From: CAZTAO01 sp964611645
GTDB taxonomy: Bacteria; Armatimonadota; UBA5829
Length of the DNA: 31,226 nt
Direction of reading: 5' to 3'
Assembly: GCA_964611645.1 (NCBI GenBank)
Contig: CAZTAO010000057.1
Location: forward strand, 1-31,226
Shown: positions 7,811-14,419 of the stretch, piece after piece
How positions within the stretch are numbered: position 1 is the first letter of the stretch
Layout of the letters: each line of letters opens with the position of its first letter
Notes under the pieces: model-generated
The model's database searches: none
Told to the model about the DNA's origin: nothing
The model's input: only the letters and a program-made list of their open reading frames with translations
Made by a program: the position numbers and the translations under genes

Positions 7811-8260
7811 ATGGACCGCATAGCAGTAATCGAGACCGACAAGGGGACCATCAAGTTCAATCTTTACGAGCAGGAAGCCCCCATTACCACCAAGAATTTC
7901 GTTGAGCTGGCCGAGAAGAAATTCTACGACGGCCTCACGTTCCATCGCCGGGAGCCCGGCTTCGTGATCCAGGGCGGGTGCCCCAATGGCAACGGCACTG
8001 GCAACTCAGGCAAGAAGATCAAGTTGGAAGTCAGCCCGAAACTCAAGCACGACGCTGCGGGAGTTGTCGCGATGGCCAGGTCCAGTGATCCGGACAGCGC
8101 ATCCTGCCAGTTCTACATCACCCTCGACCCCGCGGATTTCCTGGATATGAACTACGCTGTCTTCGGCAGAGTAACCGAGGGTCTGGAAGTAGTCCAGAGC
8201 ATCAGAGTAGGCGACAAGATCAAGTCAATCCGCATAGTCCCGGGCGAAGCAGAGAAGTAG
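7811..8260 (+). CDS. Cytoplasmic cyclophilin-type peptidyl-prolyl cis-trans isomerase (tandem duplicate)
   Basis: 149 residues, beginning directly at the cyclophilin domain (MDRIAVIETDKGTIKFNLYE) with no export signal, so it should act in the cytoplasm. Active-site blocks FHRREPGF and VIQGG are present. The usual QGGD is QGGC here, a form also met in other bacterial cyclophilins. A 36-residue segment from IKLEV to FYITL is identical to the upstream gene, and the DNA of that segment differs at 5 of 108 positions, all synonymous. This points to a recent duplication or gene conversion. ATG at 7811 has a GGAG site at 7802-7805. Likely co-transcribed with the upstream copy. A CCCTCCAGGTA hairpin follows the stop. 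Confidence 0.93.
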   Translation: MDRIAVIETDKGTIKFNLYEQEAPITTKNFVELAEKKFYDGLTFHRREPGFVIQGGCPNGNGTGNSGKKIKLEVSPKLKHDAAGVVAMARSSDPDSASCQFYITLDPADFLDMNYAVFGRVTEGLEVVQSIRVGDKIKSIRIVPGEAEK

Positions 8261-8294
8261 CCTCCCCGCCTGGTTGTCTTGAACACGAATCAGC

Positions 8295-8323
8295 ATCCCT
8301 CCAGGTATCCTACCTGGAGGGAT
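8295..8323. repeat. CCCTCCAGGTA palindrome, copy A
   Basis: ATCCCTCCAGGTA (8295-8307) pairs perfectly over 13 bp with TACCTGGAGGGAT (8311-8323) around a TCC loop. It lies 35 bases after the cyclophilin stop. Related copies occur at 17316, 17365 and 30367. Confidence 0.9.
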
Positions 8324-8393
8324 ATCAGTTGCAGCGGCCGGAAGATCACCATCAGACTATCCAACCATCAAACCATCAAACTGGCCCCAGTCC

Positions 8394-8423
8394 TTCACCC
8401 TCTCAAGCCCTATCTGCTATACT
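8394..8423 (+). promoter_or_regulatory. Candidate extended -10 promoter for the URO-D-fold gene
   Basis: TTCACC (8394-8399), an 18-base spacer and TATACT (8418-8423) preceded by TGC, which makes an extended -10. Transcription would start about 25 bases before the ATG at 8455. Confidence 0.4.
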
Positions 8424-8454
8424 AGTCCAAACCCACCCCACGGAGGATTCCCGC

Positions 8455-9459
8455 ATGACCTCTCGTCAACGTGTCCAAGCTGCACTCTCATTTTCCGGGC
8501 CGGACCGATTGCCCCGCGACGTCTGGGGGGTGCGGTCGGTGGCTGTGCTCCGTCCGAACGACTGGCGGGCGGTGGTGTCGCGGTTCCCCATGGACTTCGA
8601 CCGTGCGCCGACGGTTTTGGGGCAGTCAAGCAAGTCCACCGGCGGGGGCTATGAGACAGGGACCCGGGTTGATGACTGGGGATGTGTCTGGTCGACGCTG
8701 CAGAACGGGGTATCAGGCGAGGTGATCCGCCCGGCGGTGGCCGAATGGAGCGATCTAGCGAGCTTCGATGCGCCGTGGGAGATGGTGGAGAAGCCGGCAA
8801 GCGAGACGGTGAACAGCTTCTGCCGATCCTCCGAGGCGTTTGTTCTGGGCGAAGTCGGCCCGGGGCCGTTCGAGCGGATGCAGTATCTCCGAGGGACTGA
8901 GAACCTGTTCCTGGACCTCGGGGAGGACAGCCCGGAGTTGGGCAAGCTGACGGAGATGGTCCACGAGTTCTACCTGAAGCACTTCCAGTTGTGGAGCCAG
9001 ACCGAGGTAGACGGTATCACCATCGGCGACGACTGGGGATCGCAGACCGCCCTTCTTATCAGCCCAACTATGTGGCGCAGGCTCTTCAAACCGCTGTATG
9101 CCCGGTATATTGAGATAGTGCACAGGGCGGGCAAGAAGATGTTCTTCCACAGCGACGGAGTGGTCCGAGACATTATCCCCGACCTCATAGAGATCGGCGC
9201 GGACGCCCTCAACCACCAGCTCTTCTGCATGGATATAGAGGAGATAGGGCGGAGCTTCCGGGGCAAGGTCACATTCTGGGGAGAAGTAGACCGCCAGTAC
9301 ATCCTGCCATTCGGAACCGTCGAAGAGGTAAGGCAGGGGGTACGGCGGCTGAAGCAAGCCCTATACACCAACTCCGGCGGCCTCATAGCCCAGCTCTCCT
9401 GGGGAATAGACGACCCGATAGAAAACATCGTGGCGGCGTTTGAGGAATGGGATTTGTAG
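8455..9459 (+). CDS. Uroporphyrinogen decarboxylase-fold protein (URO-D superfamily)
   Basis: 334 residues with the URO-D (beta/alpha)8 fold. The opening TSRQRVQAALSFSGPDRLPRD is characteristic of the environmental URO-D/methyltransferase families, not of haem-pathway HemE. The MtaA/CmuA-like zinc site normally reads HxCG; here the same place is HSDG (H232-S233-D234), so the Cys ligand is replaced by Asp. TIGDDWGSQ and the IDDPIENIVAAFEEW ending are typical of the family. No haem genes or corrinoid proteins are nearby. Likely roles are a methyl transfer or a decarboxylation on an unknown substrate. The ATG at 8455 has GGAGG at 8442-8446; the longer reading from 8329 starts in repeat DNA. Confidence 0.8.
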   Translation: MTSRQRVQAALSFSGPDRLPRDVWGVRSVAVLRPNDWRAVVSRFPMDFDRAPTVLGQSSKSTGGGYETGTRVDDWGCVWSTLQNGVSGEVIRPAVAEWSDLASFDAPWEMVEKPASETVNSFCRSSEAFVLGEVGPGPFERMQYLRGTENLFLDLGEDSPELGKLTEMVHEFYLKHFQLWSQTEVDGITIGDDWGSQTALLISPTMWRRLFKPLYARYIEIVHRAGKKMFFHSDGVVRDIIPDLIEIGADALNHQLFCMDIEEIGRSFRGKVTFWGEVDRQYILPFGTVEEVRQGVRRLKQALYTNSGGLIAQLSWGIDDPIENIVAAFEEWDL

Positions 9460-9484
9460 GGGAATGTTTTGGGCGGGGTATAAT
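9454..9484 (+). promoter_or_regulatory. Weak candidate promoter for the VOC-fold gene
   Basis: A perfect TATAAT at 9479-9484 lies 33 bases before the ATG at 9518. The best -35 is TTGTAG (9454-9459, 19-base spacer), overlapping the stop codon of the preceding gene. The gene may also be co-transcribed with the URO-D-fold gene. Confidence 0.35.
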
Positions 9485-9517
9485 TGCATCAAGCAAGACT
9501 ACGACAAGGAGACACCT

Positions 9518-9895
9518 ATGTTCAAGCGAATAGACCACGTTGAAATCATCCCTCGGGACTTCGAGCGGACGATACGTTTCTATGAGGACGTGCTTGGCTT
9601 CAAGCTCAAGGAGAGGCATACTGTTGATATGAAGCCGCTCCGGGAGATTGCTTACCTGACTCTCGGCGACACTATGATCGAGATATTGGACGTCGCTGAC
9701 ACGGAAGAGCCGGCAGTCGACTGGACAGTCGGCTACATCGGCATCGCCATAGAAGTGGAGAACATGGACAGGGCGGTGGCGTATCTGAAGGGCAAGGGTA
9801 TTGAGATCGCCTGGGGCCCCAAAGACATAGGCGGCCCCATCCGAGCCGAAATCCGAGACCCCGACGGCCTTACTATTGAACTGAGGCAGTGGTAG
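9518..9895 (+). CDS. VOC superfamily protein (glyoxalase / bleomycin resistance / dioxygenase fold)
   Basis: 125 residues forming one complete VOC unit with two beta-alpha-beta-beta-beta modules: RIDHVEIIPRDFERTIRFYE then VGYIGIAIEVENMDRAVAYL, closing with AEIRDPDGLTIELRQW. Of the four usual metal ligands, H7, E55 and E121 are in place. The third, normally His at the start of the second module, is Gly75. Metal binding may therefore use three protein ligands or be weakened. The family includes glyoxalase I, methylmalonyl-CoA epimerase and ring-cleavage dioxygenases, and the substrate cannot be told. AAGGAGA at 9506-9511 supports the ATG at 9518 over the upstream in-frame codon. Confidence 0.85.
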   Translation: MFKRIDHVEIIPRDFERTIRFYEDVLGFKLKERHTVDMKPLREIAYLTLGDTMIEILDVADTEEPAVDWTVGYIGIAIEVENMDRAVAYLKGKGIEIAWGPKDIGGPIRAEIRDPDGLTIELRQW

Positions 9896-9919
9896 GCTAC
9901 GGTCCTTGTGGCGTTGTGG

Positions 9920-9956
9920 TGTATCGGGACTTGAGCGGAGCGGAAGTCCCGATACA
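9920..9956. repeat. TTGAGCGGAG hairpin between convergent genes
   Basis: A perfect 13-bp stem, TGTATCGGGACTT (9920-9932) with AAGTCCCGATACA (9944-9956), loop GAGCGGAGCGG. It fills the 62-base gap between the VOC gene and the convergent metallophosphoesterase gene, so it could terminate both. The core GGGAYTTGAGCGGAGC recurs in the hairpin at 28766-28809. Confidence 0.8.
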
Positions 9957-9957
9957 A

Positions 9958-10872
9958 CTAACCCATAGCCGCCAGATCAAAGAACCCTTCCGTCACCCAG
10001 ACCTCGCGGAAGTGGTAGGGCATTGTCATGTTGGTGGCATTGGCGTAGCGGCTGAGAAGGGCTCGGCGGTCGTAGTCGAAGTGGACAATCTCTGCCTTCA
10101 GTTGTCCGCCGGACTCGGTCACAGTCAGCAGGCTGGGGTTGCAGCAGTCTTTGGGAATGGGAGTCTCGGCGGCGCAGCGGTCTTCGATTGCGCCGTCGGC
10201 GGTCCGGATGCGGCAGATCGGCACGGCTGACGAGCCACAGTTGGCCAGCAGGGAACCCTCGGTTTCTCGAACAAACGGGAAGTGCGTGTGGCCGATCACC
10301 GTCAGGTCGAAGGCGGGATCGTGAAACAGGCTCATCAGTTGGTCCGGGGTGGACTTCCACGAGGTGTAGTCCGGGTTGTTGTGGTTCTGGTGGCCGTGTA
10401 GTATGCGGATTGTCCGGCCGCGCCACCGCACCATGAGTTCATCCGGCAGTCCCGCAATGAAGCTGATCTGGTCCGCGCTGAGCTGCCCATAACCCGCCCG
10501 CTCACTGTCCGGCGGGGATGTATCGGTGGCACGTTCGTGCTCACTTGCGGCCATATACCGGAAAACCCCATTGTCGTGGTTCCCGCGAACAGTCCGGCCC
10601 GTCGCGCGCCTCTGCACCCACTCCACAGTCGCCGCAGCGTCCATCCCACCCTCAAAGATATCTCCGGCGACAAACACCTCATACCGCCCGCCAAGCCCCC
10701 GCAGATACGAGTCAACAGCCTCCAGTGGCTCGCGGTGCGAATGCAGATCGCTGAGGATCACCAACCGCTCGACAGAGCCGTCCAACTCAACCCTCTCAGC
10801 CTCAATCTCCCACGTTCTCGGCATTCCCGGCTTCCAGACGGCGCGGTTTGGCATACTTTCCTTTGATGGCAT
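9958..10872 (-). CDS. Calcineurin-like metallophosphoesterase, cytoplasmic
   Basis: 304 residues with the full dinuclear-metal motif series: SDLHSH (about D42-H44), AGD (70-71), RGNHDNG (97-100), LHGHQNH, and VIGHTHFP, followed by LLANCGSSAVP. No signal peptide or membrane segment, so it acts in the cytoplasm. The family cleaves phosphomono- or diesters; the substrate is unknown. The ATG at 10872 is preferred because GAGGTGG lies 8 bases upstream; a GTG at 10884 would add four residues but overlaps that site. It is divergent from the large secreted gene at 11016, with a 143-base region between them holding its promoter. Confidence 0.9.
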   Translation of the reverse strand: MPSKESMPNRAVWKPGMPRTWEIEAERVELDGSVERLVILSDLHSHREPLEAVDSYLRGLGGRYEVFVAGDIFEGGMDAAATVEWVQRRATGRTVRGNHDNGVFRYMAASEHERATDTSPPDSERAGYGQLSADQISFIAGLPDELMVRWRGRTIRILHGHQNHNNPDYTSWKSTPDQLMSLFHDPAFDLTVIGHTHFPFVRETEGSLLANCGSSAVPICRIRTADGAIEDRCAAETPIPKDCCNPSLLTVTESGGQLKAEIVHFDYDRRALLSRYANATNMTMPYHFREVWVTEGFFDLAAMG

Positions 10873-10906
10873 TGCGGCTTCCACCTCGTTGCGAGCATTG
10901 GATTAC

Positions 10907-10935
10907 ACTATAGCGTGACGACGCGATGCTGTCCA
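10907..10935 (-). promoter_or_regulatory. Candidate sigma70 promoter for the metallophosphoesterase gene
   Basis: On the minus strand TGGACA (10930-10935) is followed after exactly 17 bases by TATAGT (10907-10912); each box differs from consensus in one base. The start codon lies 34 bases downstream. Confidence 0.55.
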
Positions 10936-11015
10936 ATCCGCCAGTGCTTCCCCCACGCAGGAAATCCGCCCCCCGATGCCGAACTCCGTAAACAGTAATA
11001 ACGAGAGGTAATGCA

Positions 11016-13580
11016 ATGACGCAGACTTTCAACCTTACCCGAATTGTCTTGATCACACTGGCGCTGATCATTGTTCTGGTCGCCTCGACCGGGGCCAACC
11101 TCCTCCCCAACGGTGGTTTCGAGAAAGACTCCGACGGGGACGGCATCGCCGATGGGTGGATTGTCCAGCCTGCCAACTTCTCCCGCGAAAAGCTTACAGA
11201 CCTTCAGGCATTTATCGACAAGCTGCCCTCCCAGGCGGAGTTGCTAGAGGGTCAGAAGATATTGGCTTCTGATGGGTCCCTGCTGTGGGGCCGGGAGCCT
11301 GATGGCAAGTGGGGGCCGGAAGCCCTCGGGACCGGCGGTAACTGGGGCGAGTATGAGAAGAGCTGGAAGACCGAGGTCAACTGGCGCGAGAGAATGCAGC
11401 GGGAATATCTGCCACAGGCATCCCGCTTTGGCGAATTCCCCGTCCCGGCTGGCCTGGACCTCGGCGACACCACCCTCATGCTCTCCAACGCCGAGCCGCG
11501 GAAGCAGGTGATATCCCAGCCGATAGAGGTCAAGCCGGGCACCGGTTACAAGCTCGTCTTCTGGTTCAGGACCTCTGGCGGCACGGACTACTGGTGGGGT
11601 CCGCAGATCCTCGACGGCGCGTGCAACCCGGATACAGTGCCATCTTCGCCTCAACCCTCCGAGCACTACAACAACCCCAATGTCGTCAACTCCATCCCAT
11701 CTGCCTATTGGTGGGGCGCGGGGGTAGGGGGGCGCTACTGGGCCAGGATGGAGATTCCATTCAGAACCAGCCCGGAGTGCAAGAGCATTGTCATTCGGCT
11801 GCCCTATGAGTTTCGGGAAGACGCCGAGCGAAAGCGAATGCGCAACGAGAGTTACAGGATATGGTACGATGACTTCAGCCTGGTGGAGGACCCATCCATC
11901 CTGAGATCAGGCCCCACCGACGAAGCCCTCTCAGACAAGCCGGAGCCAACGTGGTCCCCCGAGGCAGTCACGCGAGGGTTTGCGACAGTCCCCCGCCCGA
12001 CTCTGCCGCTCACATACGATAGCTACATACCTGAAGCGTCCGAGATCGACGCCCCGATCCGGCTTGCGCTGTCCGCTGGTGAGACGGATTCCGCGGTGGT
12101 CTTCGTGCGCGGCCTCGCAAAGGAAGAGATAGTCCTGCGGGCGGAGCCGGGGCAGTTGGCCTCCAAGAACGGTTACGGCCTCCAGAACGCCTACGGGGCG
12201 CGGTTTATCACGGTCCGGGCGGCGGAGATGGCGCCAAGGTTCCTGACAGCCAAACGCTACGTCTACACCCCAAAACTCCTGCTCAATAGTTCCGACCTCA
12301 CGGTAAGGCCGGGTGGCAGCGGGCAGTTCTGGATGACGGTCACGGTCCCGCCGGGCACTCCTCCGGGCGAGTACACCGGCAACCTTACGCTCACCCGCAC
12401 CAGGCCCGCCACCGGCGAACCCGCAGCCAGGAAGATAGACGTGCCGATTGTACTGACTGTCCGCGACATCGCGCTGGAAGAAGCGGACGCAGCGTTCTTC
12501 GTGTGGGGCGACACTTCTCCCGTCCAGGGAACCAGAGGCCCCGCGACAGCCTTGTCCGGCGCCGACAGCATCTACTACGCCGATATGGCCCGCCACGGCA
12601 TGAACACCGTCTGCACATACTGCTTTGCCGAGCGCAAGGACAAGGACGGCAAGGTCCACGTCAGCTACAACGAGCTGGATGCCTTGATTGAGTCCATTAG
12701 GGGTGCAGGTCTGTGCAAAACCCAGCCATTCTTCCTGGGAACCTGGCGCGACGGCGGGGTAGGTGGGGAGTTTGGCGAACTTGCGGGCGGCAAGGACACC
12801 ATCATGGCCATCACCAACCACGGCAAGAAGTCCGGTTGGCCGAACCTGATCTGGGCGGTGCTTGATGAACCGGATATTGACAGCCGCTGTGCCAGAGTCC
12901 AGGAAGTCATCAAGACCCAGTACGCCGAGCCGAGGAAGAAAGGCGTGAAGACGGCAGTCGCGGGCGGTTACGCCGGCACCTTCCTGCGGCCTCTTTCCGA
13001 AAAGGGCGACACGCTGGGCGACCTGTACGACGTGTGGATAGAGTCGATGTACACCGAGAACTGGCCGGAGTTGCAGGCAGCGGCAAAGAAGAAGAAAGCG
13101 CAGCTTTGGATGTATAACTGCTGGCTCACCGGCGCGGGCTACCTCCAGGAGCGCTTCTACTCCGGCCTGTGGACCTGGCGAACCGGCGCTAAGGGCAATG
13201 GCTCGTGGGCTTATGGCTGGTATGTGCGGATCAACGAAAGCGGCATGCCGGAGAGCCTGATGGCGTGGGAGGGCAGAGCCGCCGGAGTCAACGACTACCG
13301 CTACCTCCAAACCCTCGAAAGCGCCGTCGCCAAGGCAACGGGAAGAGGCAAGACCGGCCCTGCAATCCAGGCGGCAAAGAAGTATCTTGACGACCTGCGC
13401 CAGAGCATTCCTCTCACGGCATACAGGAGCCGCCCTGGCGCAATCCCGCAAGTTCAGTGGGCGGAAATGGACGCGTACAATCCGGTGCCCGCCATTAGGC
13501 CCGAGGACTACCCGGCCATCCGCGAAGCCTGCGCCACCCACATCGCAGCCATACGGAAGGAAGCTGGAAATCGCAAGTGA
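11016..13580 (+). CDS. Large secreted glycosidase-like protein (DUF4091/GH123-like)
   Basis: 854 residues. A signal peptide or N-terminal anchor occupies about 6-30 (LTRIVLITLALIIVLVASTG). Next comes a galactose-binding-like domain (ANLLPNGGFEKDSDGDGIADGW), which includes a DxDxDG calcium-binding type loop, then Ig-like beta domains (about 310-485) and a probable (beta/alpha)8 barrel. An adjacent acid pair, D617-E618 in WAVLDEPDIDS, corresponds by position to the pair in the 1010-3187 protein. The end of the barrel (WEGRAAGVNDYRYLQTLE) is a divergent version of the DUF4091 signature. ATG at 11016 follows GAGAGG. It was probably built for polysaccharide or glycan cleavage, but activity and substrate are inferred only from architecture. 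Confidence 0.75.
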   Translation: MTQTFNLTRIVLITLALIIVLVASTGANLLPNGGFEKDSDGDGIADGWIVQPANFSREKLTDLQAFIDKLPSQAELLEGQKILASDGSLLWGREPDGKWGPEALGTGGNWGEYEKSWKTEVNWRERMQREYLPQASRFGEFPVPAGLDLGDTTLMLSNAEPRKQVISQPIEVKPGTGYKLVFWFRTSGGTDYWWGPQILDGACNPDTVPSSPQPSEHYNNPNVVNSIPSAYWWGAGVGGRYWARMEIPFRTSPECKSIVIRLPYEFREDAERKRMRNESYRIWYDDFSLVEDPSILRSGPTDEALSDKPEPTWSPEAVTRGFATVPRPTLPLTYDSYIPEASEIDAPIRLALSAGETDSAVVFVRGLAKEEIVLRAEPGQLASKNGYGLQNAYGARFITVRAAEMAPRFLTAKRYVYTPKLLLNSSDLTVRPGGSGQFWMTVTVPPGTPPGEYTGNLTLTRTRPATGEPAARKIDVPIVLTVRDIALEEADAAFFVWGDTSPVQGTRGPATALSGADSIYYADMARHGMNTVCTYCFAERKDKDGKVHVSYNELDALIESIRGAGLCKTQPFFLGTWRDGGVGGEFGELAGGKDTIMAITNHGKKSGWPNLIWAVLDEPDIDSRCARVQEVIKTQYAEPRKKGVKTAVAGGYAGTFLRPLSEKGDTLGDLYDVWIESMYTENWPELQAAAKKKKAQLWMYNCWLTGAGYLQERFYSGLWTWRTGAKGNGSWAYGWYVRINESGMPESLMAWEGRAAGVNDYRYLQTLESAVAKATGRGKTGPAIQAAKKYLDDLRQSIPLTAYRSRPGAIPQVQWAEMDAYNPVPAIRPEDYPAIREACATHIAAIRKEAGNRK

Positions 13581-13630
13581 CGCGAAAATCCCCTCCCCTG
13601 GGGGGGAGGGTTAGGGTGAGGGCGCTCTGT
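13578..13630. repeat. CCCTC...GGGTGAGGG element, copy upstream of apt
   Basis: Begins with TGACGCGAA, whose TGA is the stop codon of the preceding gene, then forms the stem CCCTCCCC (13591-13598) / GGGGAGGG (13603-13610), and ends GGGTGAGGGCGCTCTGT. Both ends match the element at 14253-14358. Confidence 0.75.
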
Positions 13631-13692
13631 GGCAATCACGCACGGTGGTTTCGGATTGCGCACAGTGTCCGCCTGCACCAAAAGGAGCAAAC

Positions 13693-14214
13693 ATGAACAC
13701 AGACACAATCAGCAGTATGATTCGGGACATCCCCGATTTTCCGTCTCCGGGGATCATATTCAAGGACATCACCCCGGTCCTGCACGACCCGGAGGCGTTT
13801 GGCTTTGTTATCGACAAGCTGGCGGAGTATGCGGGAACAGTAAAGCCCACTGCCATTGTCGCTATCGAGGCCAGAGGCTTTGTGTTCGGGGCGGTGTTGG
13901 CCTACAAGCTGGGGATCAGCCTTGTGCCGGTAAGAAAAGTGGGAAAGCTGCCGTGGACGCGCATCAGGGAAGAGTACTCGCTGGAGTACGGCACAAACGC
14001 CGTCGAGATGCACGAAGACGCCCTGAAGCCTGGTGATCGCGTCCTGATAGTGGACGACCTCCTAGCCACCGGAGGCACCGCCAGAGCCGCAGCCAAGCTG
14101 GTCCAAAGACTCGGTGGCGAGGTCGCAGGAGCCGCCTTCGTGATAGAACTAGACTTCCTAAAAGGCCGAGAGCTCTTGCCCGGCTACAACGTGTTTTCGA
14201 TGGTGAGCTACTAG
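13693..14214 (+). CDS. apt: Adenine phosphoribosyltransferase
   Basis: Converts adenine and PRPP to AMP and pyrophosphate in purine salvage; cytoplasmic, normally a dimer. 173 residues, the usual length. Family features are complete: IRDIPDFPSPGIIFKDITP at the N-terminus, EARGF (59-63), the KLPW segment after VPVRKVG, and the PRPP-binding motif VLIVDDLLATGGTA (117-130). The C-terminus ends SMVSY, close to the usual VSLV-type end. The ATG at 13693 follows AAAGGAGC. It is an ordinary housekeeping gene placed between two very large secreted-protein genes and bracketed by two directly repeated CCCTC/GGGTGAGGG elements. Confidence 0.96.
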   Translation: MNTDTISSMIRDIPDFPSPGIIFKDITPVLHDPEAFGFVIDKLAEYAGTVKPTAIVAIEARGFVFGAVLAYKLGISLVPVRKVGKLPWTRIREEYSLEYGTNAVEMHEDALKPGDRVLIVDDLLATGGTARAAAKLVQRLGGEVAGAAFVIELDFLKGRELLPGYNVFSMVSY

Positions 14215-14252
14215 CTGAGAGCTGAATCGCGAAAACCGCGAAGAAGCGCGAA

Positions 14253-14358
14253 TGACGCGAAGAATTCCCTCTCCTGGGGGAGAGGGCTAGGTGTCACCCC
14301 GAAAGCATCGACAAGGAGCGAAGCGACTGCGATGCGATAGGGGGTGAGGGCGCTCTGT
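14253..14358. repeat. CCCTC...GGGTGAGGG element, copy downstream of apt
   Basis: Starts TGACGCGAA, forms CCCTCTCC (14267-14274) / GGAGAGGG (14279-14286), continues with CACCCC (14295-14300) that can pair with GGGGTG (14341-14346) around a CCGAAAGCA...GCTGCGATG-like interior, and ends GTGAGGGCGCTCTGT. It is the longer form of the copy at 13578. The 25127 copy has the same interior wording. The preceding bases (14226-14260) are short CGCGAA repeats. Confidence 0.75.
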
Positions 14359-14419
14359 ATCGATTCATGCGTTGCTACCAGTCTGCGAACAGTCCTTGCG
14401 CACCGAACAGGAGACCAAA

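Noticed and set aside
8295..8323. Intrinsic terminator
   Set aside because: No T tract follows the hairpin, so a classical intrinsic terminator cannot be claimed; it is listed as a repeat.
11931..13541. 536-codon open frame on the minus strand
   Set aside because: It lies opposite the 854-residue secreted protein and shows no domain pattern; GC-rich codon bias makes such shadows common.
14226..14260. CGCGAA tandem as a CRISPR-like array
   Set aside because: Units are very short and irregular, there are no spacers, and no cas genes are near.
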